A DNA stretch of 64,000 nt from an uncultured Wohlfahrtiimonas sp. (GTDB taxonomy: Bacteria > Pseudomonadota > Gammaproteobacteria > Cardiobacteriales > Wohlfahrtiimonadaceae), in NCBI GenBank assembly GCA_947630895.1, contig CANRJJ010000003.1:1-64000 (forward strand), written 5' to 3'. Position numbers and translations under genes: made by a program. The notes below the pieces were generated by a model. That model was not told where the DNA came from. It ran no database searches and was given only the letters and a program-made list of their open reading frames with translations. Positions 1 through 9,449 of the stretch are shown piece after piece; position 1 is the stretch's first letter, and each line of letters begins with the position of its first letter.

Positions 1-1
1 G

Positions 2-10
2 TGATATAAT
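2..10 (+). promoter_or_regulatory. Putative extended -10 promoter of gyrA
   Basis: A TGA followed by a perfect TATAAT forms an extended -10 element about 40 bases before the gyrA start, a normal leader length. The -35 region lies outside the window, so only half of the promoter can be judged. Confidence 0.5.
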
Positions 11-50
11 TTCGCGGTTATTTGCTTAATTATTATACAAAGGAAAATCA

Positions 51-2666
51 ATGAGTGAGTTTGCCAAAGAGATAGTTTCGGTCAACTTAGAAGATGAGAT
101 GAGAAAATCTTATCTTGACTATGCGATGAGCGTGATTATTGGGCGTGCATTGCCCGATGTTCGTGATGGTTTAAAGCCTGTGCATCGTCGTATTTTACAC
201 TCGATGAATCAAACTCATAACGATTGGAATAAGCCTTATAAGAAATCGGCGCGTATCGTGGGTGACGTGATGGGTAAATACCATCCGCATGGTGATAGTG
301 CAATTTATGATTCAATCGTGCGTATGGCACAGCCATTCTCAATGCGTTATATGTTGGTAGATGGTCAAGGTAACTTCGGTTCTGTAGATGGTGACTCACC
401 TGCAGCGATGCGTTATACCGAAGTGAGAATGAGCCGCATTGCTCATACTTTGTTGCAAGACATTGAGAAAGATACAGTAAATTTCGTGCCAAACTATGAT
501 GGCTCAGAAATGGAACCATCAGTATTACCCACTCAAATTCCCAACTTATTAGTAAATGGTTCTTCAGGTATTGCAGTAGGTATGGCGACAAATATTCCGC
601 CACATAATATTACTGAAACGATTAATGCATGTGTTGCTTTGATTAATGATCCTGAGATTACGATTGATGGCTTGATGGAATATATTCCTGCACCCGACTT
701 CCCAACAGCTGCGATTATCAATGGTACGCGTGGTATTCGTGAGGCATATCATACAGGTCGTGGTCGTGTTGTGATTCGTGCGCGTTGTGAAATCGAAATT
801 GATGAAAAGCGTAATCGTGAAGTGATTGTAATTACAGAATTACCTTATCAAGTGAATAAAGCTCGTTTAATCGAAAAAATCGTTGAGTTGCACAGAGATA
901 AAATTGTAGAAGGCATTTCACCAGATGGCTTGCGTGATGAATCTGATAAAGACGGTATGCGTGTTGTTATCGAGTTAAAACGTGGCGAGTCAGGTATGGT
1001 TGTATTGAATCAGCTATACAAACATACATCATTACAAAGCAGTTTCAGTATGAATATGGTTGCGATTGATCAAGGGCAACCAAAATTATTGAATTTAAAA
1101 CAGATCTTAGAAGCATTTGTTGCACATCGTCGTGAAGTCATTACTCGTCGTACTATTTTTGATTTGCGTAAAGCACGTGAGCGTGCGCACTTGTTAGAAG
1201 GTTTAACAGTTGCATTGGTTAATATCGATGAAATGATCGAGTTGATCAGATCCTCACCAGACGGCGCAACAGCAAAAGCGAAAATGTTAGAAAAATATTG
1301 GACAGCGGGTGAAGTTGTACCAATGTTAGAACGCGCAGCGGCATTGAATGAAAATGCACAAATGGCAGAGTTTGCGGGTTATGGCTTAGTTGCGGAAGGT
1401 TATCGTTTAACTGAAACTCAAGCGCAAGCGATCTTGGATATGCGTTTACAGCGTTTAACAGGATTAGAGCAAGATAAAATTCATGCTGAGTACGAAGCAT
1501 TATTAGAAGCTATCACTGCATTTATCGAAATCTTAGTGAATCCTGACCGTTTGAAAGAAGTTGTATTAGAAGAATTAGAAAAAGTACGTTCAGATTTCCA
1601 CGATGAACGTCGTACAGAAATCTGCCAAGCAGCTGAAGATATTAATATTTTAGATTTAATTGCAGATGAGCAAGTGGTGGTAACGTTATCTCATCGTGGT
1701 TATATCAAGTATCAGCAATTGGGTGAATACCAAGCACAGAAACGTGGTGGTCGTGGTAAATCTGCGGCAAAAGTTAAAGATGAAGATTATGTTGTGAATA
1801 TGATGACAGCAAGTACGCATTCACAATTGATGTGTTTCTCTTCAACTGGTCGTGTTTATTGGTTGCATACTTATGAACTCCCAGAAGCAGGTCGTGGTTC
1901 ATCAGGACGCCCGATTATTAATATGTTGCCTTTATCTGAAGGTGAGCGTATTAGCTCAATCATGCCAGTAGATGAATATGTGGCAGATAAATATATTGTG
2001 ATGGCGACGAAATTTGGTGTGATTAAGAAAACTACATTGGATAAATTTTCCAGCCAACGTTCAACAGGTGTGATTGCGATTACATTGGATGAAGGTGATG
2101 AATTAATCGGTACTGAAATCACAGATGGCACAAAAGACATTATGATGTTCACTTCCGACGGTAAAGTGAATCGCTTCAGTGAAGAAGATGTTCGTGATAC
2201 AGGTCGTGGCGCTCGTGGTGTTAAATCAATGAACTTAACAGAAGATCAAACGATTTTATCAATGATCATTCCTGAAGATGACAGCGTTATTTTGATCGCG
2301 ACAGAGAATGGTTATGGTAAACGTACTCGTGCAGAAGAGTTCACGCGCCATCGTCGTGGTGGTAAAGGTATGATCGGTATCCAAACATCAGAGCGTAATG
2401 GTAATGTGATCAGCGCTTGTTTAGTGAAAGAGGAAGAAGAAGTTATTCTGATTTCAAGTAATGGCGTATTGGTTCGTACGAGAGTTTCTGAAATTTCTAT
2501 TTTGGGTCGAAATACACAAGGCGTTCGATTAATTCGATTGGATGAATCAGATAAACTCGTTGGTTTAACTGCTGTTGAAGCAGAAGATCCTGAAGATGAA
2601 GTGATCGATGAATCAGAAACGGTTGAAGTAATAGAAGCCAGTAGTGAAGAAAATCCTGTAGAATAA
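51..2666 (+). CDS. gyrA: DNA gyrase subunit A
   Basis: Breakage-reunion subunit of the A2B2 type II topoisomerase that introduces negative supercoils in the cytoplasm. The N-terminal half carries the winged-helix/tower core with the active-site tyrosine at Y122 (AMRYTEVRM). The quinolone-determining positions match E. coli numbering and are wild type: S83 and D87. The C-terminal half is the DNA-wrapping beta-pinwheel, beginning with a GyrA box (QKRGGRGK). The last 25 or so residues form an acidic tail. 871 aa is usual for the family (E. coli 875). The start has a good Shine-Dalgarno (AAGGAAA). The gene is monocistronic, ended by a hairpin. GyrA rather than ParC is indicated by the full GyrA box and the length. 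Confidence 0.98.
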   Translation: MSEFAKEIVSVNLEDEMRKSYLDYAMSVIIGRALPDVRDGLKPVHRRILHSMNQTHNDWNKPYKKSARIVGDVMGKYHPHGDSAIYDSIVRMAQPFSMRYMLVDGQGNFGSVDGDSPAAMRYTEVRMSRIAHTLLQDIEKDTVNFVPNYDGSEMEPSVLPTQIPNLLVNGSSGIAVGMATNIPPHNITETINACVALINDPEITIDGLMEYIPAPDFPTAAIINGTRGIREAYHTGRGRVVIRARCEIEIDEKRNREVIVITELPYQVNKARLIEKIVELHRDKIVEGISPDGLRDESDKDGMRVVIELKRGESGMVVLNQLYKHTSLQSSFSMNMVAIDQGQPKLLNLKQILEAFVAHRREVITRRTIFDLRKARERAHLLEGLTVALVNIDEMIELIRSSPDGATAKAKMLEKYWTAGEVVPMLERAAALNENAQMAEFAGYGLVAEGYRLTETQAQAILDMRLQRLTGLEQDKIHAEYEALLEAITAFIEILVNPDRLKEVVLEELEKVRSDFHDERRTEICQAAEDINILDLIADEQVVVTLSHRGYIKYQQLGEYQAQKRGGRGKSAAKVKDEDYVVNMMTASTHSQLMCFSSTGRVYWLHTYELPEAGRGSSGRPIINMLPLSEGERISSIMPVDEYVADKYIVMATKFGVIKKTTLDKFSSQRSTGVIAITLDEGDELIGTEITDGTKDIMMFTSDGKVNRFSEEDVRDTGRGARGVKSMNLTEDQTILSMIIPEDDSVILIATENGYGKRTRAEEFTRHRRGGKGMIGIQTSERNGNVISACLVKEEEEVILISSNGVLVRTRVSEISILGRNTQGVRLIRLDESDKLVGLTAVEAEDPEDEVIDESETVEVIEASSEENPVE

Positions 2667-2685
2667 TAAATATTCCAAAAACTCA

Positions 2686-2713
2686 AACTAAGGCAGGGCA
2701 ACCTGCCTTAGTT
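2686..2713 (+). terminator. Hairpin terminator after gyrA
   Basis: A perfect 12-bp inverted repeat (AACTAAGGCAGG and its complement) closes on a GCAA tetraloop, 20 bases after the gyrA stop. The T-run after it is short (CTTTC), so termination on the plus strand may be partial; marC starts only 21 bases later. Confidence 0.7.
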
Positions 2714-2734
2714 CTTTCAACTAGAGAATAATAA

Positions 2735-3409
2735 ATGTTCGATTTTATAAAAATTATATTTGTCGTGTTTTTTATGTTGTTGCCTTTGGCGAATCCTTTA
2801 GTTTCAGTCACTTTGTTGATGAGTTTAGGGGCTCGTTTGCCAGATGAAGAAAAAAAACGACAATCTAAACAGGCGGCGATTTATTCTTTAGCCATGATGT
2901 TGATATGTTTTTATTGCGGTCAAATCGTGATGAAAGTATTCGGCATCTCTATCCCAGGATTAAGAATTGCGGGTGGGTTGATTGTTATGGTCATCGGCTT
3001 TCAGATGCTATTTCCTGCGCAAAGCTCAGCTACAGCGCCAGAATTAGAAAGTAAAAAAGATGAATTAAAAGGTGGCGGCACAAGTGCTTCAAATATAGCT
3101 TTTATTCCGTTAACAATGCCTGGTTTTGCAGGTCCGGGAACGATTGCGATGATTATCAGTATTGCATCAACTTTACCAAGTTTTGATGCGCCAATGTGGG
3201 TAATGTTAAGTGCCCCCATCTTTTCATTTATAGGACTGTCTTTTGTCCTGTGGTTTTGTTTAAAAAGTTCTGCGAAAATAGTCGCAAAAATAGGTCAAAG
3301 TGGCATAGATGCAATATCTCGTGTCATGGGTTTTTTATTAGTATGCATGGGCGTACAGTTCTGTATAAACGGTGTTTTAGAACTAATACAACAGACTGTT
3401 GCTCATTAA
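2735..3409 (+). CDS. MarC family integral membrane protein
   Basis: Small inner-membrane protein of the MarC/UPF0056 family. The 224 residues form about six hydrophobic segments, with the family's early PLANPL signature in the first helix and a charged cytoplasmic loop (residues ~93-108, rich in E, K and D) in the middle. The biochemical function of the family is unsettled; the old link to multiple antibiotic resistance came from neighbouring genes in E. coli. It lies between the gyrA hairpin and a MATE exporter and is probably cotranscribed with the exporter (30-base gap). No catalytic residues can be pointed to. Confidence 0.85.
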   Translation: MFDFIKIIFVVFFMLLPLANPLVSVTLLMSLGARLPDEEKKRQSKQAAIYSLAMMLICFYCGQIVMKVFGISIPGLRIAGGLIVMVIGFQMLFPAQSSATAPELESKKDELKGGGTSASNIAFIPLTMPGFAGPGTIAMIISIASTLPSFDAPMWVMLSAPIFSFIGLSFVLWFCLKSSAKIVAKIGQSGIDAISRVMGFLLVCMGVQFCINGVLELIQQTVAH

Positions 3410-3439
3410 AATCTCTAACGATTTTAAGAAGGAGTTTCA

Positions 3440-4798
3440 ATGAAGAAAATATTTGTGGGCGCTGAATTTAAAGCGCTCATTTTGTTAGCTTTGCCAATTT
3501 TGTGTACACAACTTTTGCAAGTTGGCATGGGGACGACAGATGTTGCAATTACAGGGCATTTTGATCCTTTAGTGCAATCTGGCGTTGCGATGGGTGTGTT
3601 TGTTTGGAATCCCATTTTATTATTTGCCAGCGGGACATTGATGGCGATTACAATTCTAACTGCCCATCAATTTGGTGCAGGGAGAGTGAAACGTATTCCA
3701 ACGATTTTTCATGGCGGTGTATTGCTGGGGCTATTATTCTCAGTGATCGCAATAATAATCATGTGGAATTCTGCTCATATCCTGAGATTCTTTAAGGTAC
3801 AAGAGGATGTCATTCCTTTATCTGTGGATTACCTTCGTGCTCTTTCTGTGGGTGTGCCTGCAATTTTCTTATTTAATACGTTGCGTTGTGTTTGTGAAGG
3901 CGTTGCTCGACCATTTCCTGTAACGATCGTGACATTCATTGGTTTTATTGTGAATGGTGTAATGAACTATTTCTTGGTCTATGGTTATGAGCCAATTGGT
4001 TTGCCTAGCTATGGAGTGATTGGCTCAGGGTTAGGTACTGCCTTTGCGATGTGGTGTATGTTTGGTAGCTTGATAATGTTTTATCAAGTAGAACCAAGAT
4101 TAAAAAAATTACAGTTATTTCGTTATCGTGCGCGCATTTTGAAGCAAGTGAAAGCTTTGTTGAAAGTTGGCGTACCAAATGGTGCTTCGATTTTTGCAGA
4201 AGTAGCGCTGTTTTCTGTTTCAGGTTTAATTTTGGGTAGATTTGGTGAATTAGTGATTAATAGCCATCAAATTGCACTAAATATTACAAGTTTGTCATTT
4301 ATGGTTCCGTTGAGTACTTCGTTTGCTTTGGTCGCTTTGATTGGGCAAAGAATGGGGCGTAAAGATTATGAAGGTGCTATTCGCATCGCTAAAATGGGAA
4401 GAATTACGTGTTTTGGCATCATGATTGCAACGGGGCTTTATCTGTTTGCATTAAAAGATTATTTACCAATGGTATTCAGTGATGATCCTGCTATTTTGCA
4501 TTTAAGTGCGCATTTATTAATTTATTCAATTATTTTCCAATTGCCTGATGGATTACAAATTGCAGCAGCAGGTTGTTTGCGTGGAATGAAAGATACTAAA
4601 GCGCCAATGGTGATTGGCATTACTTCTTATTGGTTTATTGCTTTGCCTGTGGGTTATTATTTAGCTGTTGAGAGAAACATGCAGGCAGAAGGTGTATGGA
4701 TTGGTTTAATCGTTGGTCTAACATGCTCAGCAATTTTGTCTAACTTGAGATTAGAATGGCAATTTAGAAAAATGAAAAGTATGTACTCTTTGACATAG
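3440..4798 (+). CDS. MATE family multidrug/Na+ antiporter (NorM-like)
   Basis: Inner-membrane exporter of the multidrug and toxic compound extrusion family, which uses a Na+ or H+ gradient to expel cationic compounds. 452 residues with twelve predictable membrane segments in two MatE repeats: an N-terminal one from residue ~10 (LALPILCTQLLQVGMGTTDV) and a second from ~240 (VGVPNGASIFAEVALFSVSG). The duplicated LP/VP entry motifs and following GMGTTD/ANGAS patterns are typical. AAGGAG stands 8 bases before the start. The gene is downstream of marC. Substrate cannot be predicted from sequence; NorM is the closest named family. Confidence 0.9.
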   Translation: MKKIFVGAEFKALILLALPILCTQLLQVGMGTTDVAITGHFDPLVQSGVAMGVFVWNPILLFASGTLMAITILTAHQFGAGRVKRIPTIFHGGVLLGLLFSVIAIIIMWNSAHILRFFKVQEDVIPLSVDYLRALSVGVPAIFLFNTLRCVCEGVARPFPVTIVTFIGFIVNGVMNYFLVYGYEPIGLPSYGVIGSGLGTAFAMWCMFGSLIMFYQVEPRLKKLQLFRYRARILKQVKALLKVGVPNGASIFAEVALFSVSGLILGRFGELVINSHQIALNITSLSFMVPLSTSFALVALIGQRMGRKDYEGAIRIAKMGRITCFGIMIATGLYLFALKDYLPMVFSDDPAILHLSAHLLIYSIIFQLPDGLQIAAAGCLRGMKDTKAPMVIGITSYWFIALPVGYYLAVERNMQAEGVWIGLIVGLTCSAILSNLRLEWQFRKMKSMYSLT

Positions 4799-4840
4799 AT
4801 CAATACTGTCTTTAGATTATGTGCTGAATGAGAATCATTT
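4790..4840. promoter_or_regulatory. Possible FNR-like and Fur-like operator half of the nnr upstream region
   Basis: Two palindromic motifs lie between the MATE gene and nnr. TTGAC-ATAG-ATCAA (4790-4803) differs by one base from the FNR/Anr consensus TTGAT-N4-ATCAA. AATGAGAATCATT (4828-4840) differs by one base from the core of the classical Fur box. One-mismatch sites arise by chance in AT-rich DNA, and no correctly spaced promoter is evident, so this is a weak call. A separate extended -10 (TGG-TACTAT, 4897-4905) could serve nnr. Confidence 0.2.
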
Positions 4841-4966
4841 CGCTACATTGTTTCGGTGTGTATAAAAAGTGAGCAAGTCGTGGAGGATGCGGCTTTTGGT
4901 ACTATTTTAAATACAGACATAAATCTCTCAATTACTCAATCACACTTTATAGGATTGCTCAGTATT

Positions 4967-6469
4967 ATGAATAATGCATCAACACCTTTGTATGATATCC
5001 ATGCGATTAAAGATATAGAAAAGAAAGCATTAGAAACTTTAAATATCGCATCTATCACATTAATGCAGCGAGCTGCGTTGTTTGTTTTGGGTTATTTGTA
5101 TAAAGCTTACCCTGATGTGCGAAAGATCTCGGTGATTGTTGGGGCGGGGCGAAATGGTGGCGATGGTTATTTCTTCGCTCAACAAGCCTTGAGTGCAGGT
5201 TTTGATGTTCGTATTTTTTATTTAACTGACCCAAATAACTTAGTGGATGATGTGCGTAAAGCATATTTGGCGGCAAAAAGCATGGGTGTGCCATGCGAGT
5301 CTTTCTCATCCACTTGTTTGGATGATGCTGATTTAATCATCGATGCGATGATGGGTACAGGTGCAAATAGAGCGTTATCAGGTGAATGGTTAGGTGCTGC
5401 GATGCTGATTAACCGTAGCGGCAAACCTGTTATTTCTTTGGATGTTCCATCAGGATTAAATGCCAATACAGGTGCTATTTTAAGTGAAGCAGTTAAAGCC
5501 ACTGAAACAATCACATTCATTGCTCAGAAGCCAGGTTTATATACAGGTAAAGGTCCTGAGTATGTGGGTAAAGTTATTTGTTCTGATTTAGGTATTCCAG
5601 ATGAATGCTTTGCTTCTATTCATGCCGCATCTTGTTGTTTTAATTCACCAACGATGTCGGAATGGTTTCCTGATCGTAAGAAGTTTAATCATAAAGGAAA
5701 CTTTGGTCATATATTAGTTGTTGGTGGTTATATTGGAATGGCTGGCGCTGCTTTATTGGCAGGTCATGCAGCATTAAGAATTGGTGCAGGCCGTGTATCA
5801 ATCGCAACGCATCCATATCATGCAACGGCAATGATTCCATATCATCCAGAATTAATGGTTCATGGTGTTACAGGTGCTGAAGATTTAGAGCCTTTATTAG
5901 AAGTGGCGACTTGTATTGTGATTGGCTGCGGATTAGGCACTAATGAATGGTCTGTAGAATTAATGAATGCTGTATTGGCATCAGGCAAGCCAATTGTCAT
6001 TGATGCGGATGGATTGAACCTAATCGCGCAAGATAAGATTTCAAAAGAGTTGCTAGAAGAAAATAAAGATAATCATGTGATTACGCCACATCCTGTGGAA
6101 GCGGCAAGATTATTGAAAGGCACTGTTAATGATGTTGAAGCAGATAGATTGGTTTCTGCTTATCAATTGTCAGAAAAATTTGGCATTTCAGTATTGAAAG
6201 GTGCTGGTTCATTAGTATGCGACTCTGACTTTTTAAGCATTAATACAACAGGCAATCCTGCGATGGCAAGTTCTGGAATGGGAGATGCTCTCAGTGGTAT
6301 TATTGCTGGCTTAATCGTTCAAGGTGTTTCGCTAAGACGTGCGACACGATTGGGCGTTTGGTTACATGGTTTTTCAGGGGATTTATGTGCAGCGCAAGGT
6401 TATCGCTCAGTCATCGCAACAGATGTGATTGAGTTTTTACCTAAAGCGATTGCACAATTGAAGGAATAA
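4967..6469 (+). CDS. nnr: Bifunctional NAD(P)H-hydrate repair enzyme (epimerase + ADP-dependent dehydratase)
   Basis: Repairs hydrated NAD(P)H in the cytoplasm. The N-terminal YjeF_N domain (residues ~1-215) epimerises R- to S-NADHX and shows VGAGRNGGDGY. The C-terminal NnrD/carbohydrate-kinase-like domain (residues ~230-500) dehydrates S-NADHX using ADP and shows VVGGYIGMAGAALL, TPHPVEAARLL and GNPAMASSGMGDALSG. I moved the start from the track's GTG at 4856 to the ATG at 4967, because family members begin just before the YDIHAIKDIEKKAL segment; this gives 500 aa against about 515 in E. coli. As in E. coli, tsaE follows immediately (1-base gap), which supports both calls. Confidence 0.93.
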   Translation: MNNASTPLYDIHAIKDIEKKALETLNIASITLMQRAALFVLGYLYKAYPDVRKISVIVGAGRNGGDGYFFAQQALSAGFDVRIFYLTDPNNLVDDVRKAYLAAKSMGVPCESFSSTCLDDADLIIDAMMGTGANRALSGEWLGAAMLINRSGKPVISLDVPSGLNANTGAILSEAVKATETITFIAQKPGLYTGKGPEYVGKVICSDLGIPDECFASIHAASCCFNSPTMSEWFPDRKKFNHKGNFGHILVVGGYIGMAGAALLAGHAALRIGAGRVSIATHPYHATAMIPYHPELMVHGVTGAEDLEPLLEVATCIVIGCGLGTNEWSVELMNAVLASGKPIVIDADGLNLIAQDKISKELLEENKDNHVITPHPVEAARLLKGTVNDVEADRLVSAYQLSEKFGISVLKGAGSLVCDSDFLSINTTGNPAMASSGMGDALSGIIAGLIVQGVSLRRATRLGVWLHGFSGDLCAAQGYRSVIATDVIEFLPKAIAQLKE

Positions 6470-6470
6470 A

Positions 6471-6932
6471 ATGGATTCATTGATTCTTGAGTTACAAAGT
6501 GAAGCAGATACAGCCGCGATTGCAGAAAAATTAGCAGAAGTGGTTGTGTCTAATAATTTGCAAACATTGAAAGTGTATTTGTCTGGAGAGTTGGGTGCAG
6601 GAAAAACTACTTTCTCAAAATACTTTTTAAAAGCATTGGGCGTTGAAGAAACGATTAAAAGCCCAACGTACACAATCATTGAAAGTTATCGAGTAGATGA
6701 TTTAGAGATTGATCACATTGATTTATATCGTATTCAAGAAGAAGATTTGTATGATTTAGGCTTCTTGGAAGATGATCATAAACTTTGGTTGATTGAGTGG
6801 CCTGAAAAAGGTGGAGACTCATTGCCAGAGTGTGATTTATTATTATCTTTAGAAAGATCTGAAAGCTTGAATATGACATTGTTGCCCAAAACTGAAGTTG
6901 GGCAACAAGTTTTGTCTAAATTAGATATCTAA
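6471..6932 (+). CDS. tsaE: tRNA threonylcarbamoyladenosine biosynthesis ATPase TsaE
   Basis: ATPase that supports the TsaB-TsaD complex in making t6A37 on ANN-decoding tRNAs. The P-loop is at residues ~39-46 (GELGAGKT), followed by the family block IKSPTYTIIESY and, further on, the conserved HIDLYRI and LIEWPEK motifs. 153 aa is the normal size. It starts one base after nnr, so the pair is translationally coupled. Its stop lies in a 12-bp palindrome shared with the convergent lipoprotein gene, see that entry. Confidence 0.95.
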   Translation: MDSLILELQSEADTAAIAEKLAEVVVSNNLQTLKVYLSGELGAGKTTFSKYFLKALGVEETIKSPTYTIIESYRVDDLEIDHIDLYRIQEEDLYDLGFLEDDHKLWLIEWPEKGGDSLPECDLLLSLERSESLNMTLLPKTEVGQQVLSKLDI

Positions 6933-7577
6933 AGCAAATTTAGATGTTTGGCGATCTAACGGAATAATTGTCGTTTGGTCGCCTAAATATGCACGTGTTT
7001 TTGCATCATAGAATGCGTAGCGAAGTACGATATTGTCAGAATTGACTTTATATACGCCCATGACTAAAGCATCCGCTTTGAAAATACTTGCAGCTTTGCT
7101 TGCTTCCGCTGTCGGTGTGATCAATCCATTATGTACAACGATCATATCTCTTTTGTAACGAATGTATTTAGCGGTTGCCGTTTTACCGATCGCATCAACT
7201 AAACCCATTGCTGAAACACGACCTGCTTTTTCACTCTTATTAATATCATTCACATTAACCAGTGCACCGACTAAGAATGATTTGTGTTGAGCAAAAATAT
7301 TTGGATATTTGTGTTTCACATCTACAATCGATTTTCTCAAAGCTTCTTGCATTTTAAATGAAGAGTTTTGGTTATATTCAGCAACATCACGATCTAAAGA
7401 ACTTCTCTCTACGGCATCTATTTTAAATTCATTATATTTATCGTATGAGTATTTGGGTTGTTCTGCGATTGGTTGATCATAAGGCACGCCATAAACTGGT
7501 GCGCCGTCTACTGCTGGCCATATACAACCAGACAATAAGATTAAGCTTATTGCACTTAAAGGGATTATTTTTTTCAT
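6921..7577 (-). CDS. Putative outer-membrane lipoprotein, FlgO-like C-terminal region
   Basis: A 218-aa lipoprotein of uncertain role. The track start was moved to the internal ATG because AGGA stands 8 bases before it and the result begins with a clean lipoprotein signal: a Lys-rich start, a hydrophobic stretch and LLSGC, with Cys18 lipidated. Residue +2 is Ile, so Lol sorting to the outer membrane is expected. The C-terminal half (ASIFKADALVMGVYKVNSDN and on) resembles FlgO-type domains, in which a variable is tested and its 'tag' reported; this is only a resemblance from memory. No flagellar genes are in the window. The 3' end overlaps tsaE by 12 bases. Confidence 0.75.
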   Translation of the reverse strand: MKKIIPLSAISLILLSGCIWPAVDGAPVYGVPYDQPIAEQPKYSYDKYNEFKIDAVERSSLDRDVAEYNQNSSFKMQEALRKSIVDVKHKYPNIFAQHKSFLVGALVNVNDINKSEKAGRVSAMGLVDAIGKTATAKYIRYKRDMIVVHNGLITPTAEASKAASIFKADALVMGVYKVNSDNIVLRYAFYDAKTRAYLGDQTTIIPLDRQTSKFALDI

Positions 7578-7693
7578 AGTTATCCTGTTTTTATACAATT
7601 TTATGGTGATTTGAATTTAAGCCCCGCAATTATATCATGGAAAAATAATCAATCATTTGTATTTCTATTTTGTGCAAGATAGTGGGGTTTGTT

Positions 7694-7748
7694 CTGATCA
7701 AGATCAATGCATGAGTTTTCTCCTTGTTTAGCTAAGCCATGATAGAAT
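7694..7748 (+). promoter_or_regulatory. Putative mrp-operon promoter with upstream FNR-like site
   Basis: TGA-TAGAAT (7740-7748) is an extended -10 element that would give a leader of about 25 bases before mrp. CTGAT-CAAG-ATCAA (7694-7707) matches the FNR/Anr consensus in nine of ten defined positions. Its centre lies near -54 from the expected start site, which is not a standard activation position, so control by an FNR-type regulator is only a possibility. Confidence 0.4.
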
Positions 7749-7781
7749 ACGAGTAATTTTGTAGATTAAATTGAGGGCTGT

Positions 7782-8864
7782 ATGAAAGAACAAATTATTA
7801 ATGCTTTAAATGATGTCAAAGTCGTTTTTGACAATAAAAAATTAGGCGATTTGTTACGTGTGACATCTGTAGATTGGTCTGAGCAAGATCGTGTATATAC
7901 GATCTCAATTTCATTGAATTTTGAAAGCAAAACATACAATGATGCATTAGTAAAAGCATGTGGTGAAGCAATTCAGCCGTTATTGAAATCAGGCGAAAGC
8001 GTGCGCTTTGAGATTAAAGCTAAAAATGTTACGCATCGTGTGCAAAATAGCTTGAAGCCTTTAAAAAATATTAAAAATATTATCGCGATCGGTTCAGGGA
8101 AAGGTGGCGTTGGTAAATCAACAACTTCAATTAATATTGCATATGCTTTAAAAAGAGAAGGTTTTTCTGTTGGTATTTTAGATGCGGATATTTATGGCCC
8201 AAGTATGCCAAAAATGTTGGGGACAAATGACAAGCCTGTGTCGAAAGATAATAAGAGCATGGAGCCAATTGAAATAGATGGCTTGCAAGCAATGTCTATT
8301 GGCTTTTTGATTGATGAAGAAAACGCAACTATTTGGCGTGCGCCGATGGCCGTTAGTGCTTTAACGCAATTATTGAATGATACGAATTGGCGTGATTTGG
8401 ATTATTTAATCATCGATATGCCACCAGGAACAGGTGATATCCAATTAACATTGTCACAAAAAATCCCAGTAGCAGGCAGCGTAGTTGTAACAACACCTCA
8501 AGATATTGCTTTGATTGATGCGCGTAAAGGCATTGATATGTTCCAAAAAGTGGATGTGCCAATTTTAGGTATTGTTGAAAACATGAGCACGCACGTTTGT
8601 TCTAACTGCGGTCACGAAGAAGCGATTTTCGGCGTAGATGGTGGTAAAGAATTAGCTGCATCAACGCATGTTCCATTATTGGGTCAATTGCCACTAGATA
8701 TTCGTGTGCGTACAGCATTAGATAAAGGCGATGTTCAGTCATTAAATGATTCGGATATTGCTTTGCGTTATCAAGAGATTGCACTTAAAATGGTTTCCCA
8801 TTTGTCACAGATTCCTAAAGATGTGGCAGGAAAATTTCCTAAAATTGTTGTAGAGAATAGCTAA
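7782..8864 (+). CDS. mrp: Mrp/ApbC/NBP35-family iron-sulfur cluster carrier ATPase
   Basis: Cytoplasmic P-loop ATPase that carries and delivers Fe-S clusters to apoproteins. An N-terminal MIP18-like domain spans residues ~1-85. The deviant Walker A GKGGVGKS is at residues 106-113, with two lysines as in the MinD/Mrp superfamily. The cluster-binding CxxC (VCSNCGHEEAIFG) follows at ~275. Length 360 aa is typical (E. coli 369). GAGGG stands 7 bases upstream of the ATG. It heads a plus-strand operon that reaches moaC, with gaps of 3, 12, 4 and 8 bases after the first genes. Confidence 0.95.
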   Translation: MKEQIINALNDVKVVFDNKKLGDLLRVTSVDWSEQDRVYTISISLNFESKTYNDALVKACGEAIQPLLKSGESVRFEIKAKNVTHRVQNSLKPLKNIKNIIAIGSGKGGVGKSTTSINIAYALKREGFSVGILDADIYGPSMPKMLGTNDKPVSKDNKSMEPIEIDGLQAMSIGFLIDEENATIWRAPMAVSALTQLLNDTNWRDLDYLIIDMPPGTGDIQLTLSQKIPVAGSVVVTTPQDIALIDARKGIDMFQKVDVPILGIVENMSTHVCSNCGHEEAIFGVDGGKELAASTHVPLLGQLPLDIRVRTALDKGDVQSLNDSDIALRYQEIALKMVSHLSQIPKDVAGKFPKIVVENS

Positions 8865-8867
8865 ATT

Positions 8868-9437
8868 ATGAGCATTAAATCTGATCGTTGGATCCGTGAA
8901 CAAGCCGAAAAATACGGCATGATCGAACCTTTTGCACCTCAGCAAGTCCGTTATGGTGAAGATCAAAATCGCATCATTAGTTACGGCACATCTAGCTATG
9001 GTTATGATGTTCGTTGTAGTAATGAATTTAAAGTGTTTACGAATATTAACTCAACAATTGTTGATCCAAAAAACTTTGAAGAAGGTACATTCGTGGATGT
9101 TCAGTCGGATGTATGCATCATTCCACCGAACTCTTTTGCTTTGGCTAGAACGGTAGAATATTTCCGTATTCCTCGCAGTGTTTTGACAGTGTGTTTGGGT
9201 AAATCAACTTATGCACGTTGTGGCATTATTGTGAATGTAACGCCTTTAGAACCAGAGTGGGAAGGGCACGTAACATTAGAATTCTCTAACACAACGCCAT
9301 TACCTGCAAAAATTTATGCAGGCGAAGGTGTAGCTCAAATGCTATTTTTCGAATCTGATGAAATTTGTGAAACATCTTATAAAGATCGTGGTGGTAAATA
9401 CCAAGGTCAAACAGGTGTAACGCTACCAAGAACATAA
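8868..9437 (+). CDS. dcd: dCTP deaminase
   Basis: Deaminates dCTP to dUTP, the main route to dTTP precursors in gammaproteobacteria; homotrimer, cytoplasmic. Diagnostic blocks are the N-terminal [12 protein letters not shown], the active-site region [20 protein letters not shown] with the catalytic Glu in [13 protein letters not shown], and the C-terminal lid [11 protein letters not shown]. 189 aa against 193 in E. coli. It starts three bases after mrp; in many gammaproteobacteria (E. coli excepted) mrp and dcd are neighbours. Confidence 0.97.
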   Translation: MSIKSDRWIREQAEKYGMIEPFAPQQVRYGEDQNRIISYGTSSYGYDVRCSNEFKVFTNINSTIVDPKNFEEGTFVDVQSDVCIIPPNSFALARTVEYFRIPRSVLTVCLGKSTYARCGIIVNVTPLEPEWEGHVTLEFSNTTPLPAKIYAGEGVAQMLFFESDEICETSYKDRGGKYQGQTGVTLPRT

Positions 9438-9449
9438 AAAAGGATAATG

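Noticed and set aside
4856-4966. 37-codon N-terminal extension of nnr in the ORF track
   Set aside because: Starts on GTG, has no family homology and the usual NnrE start is at the internal ATG; treated as untranslated leader.
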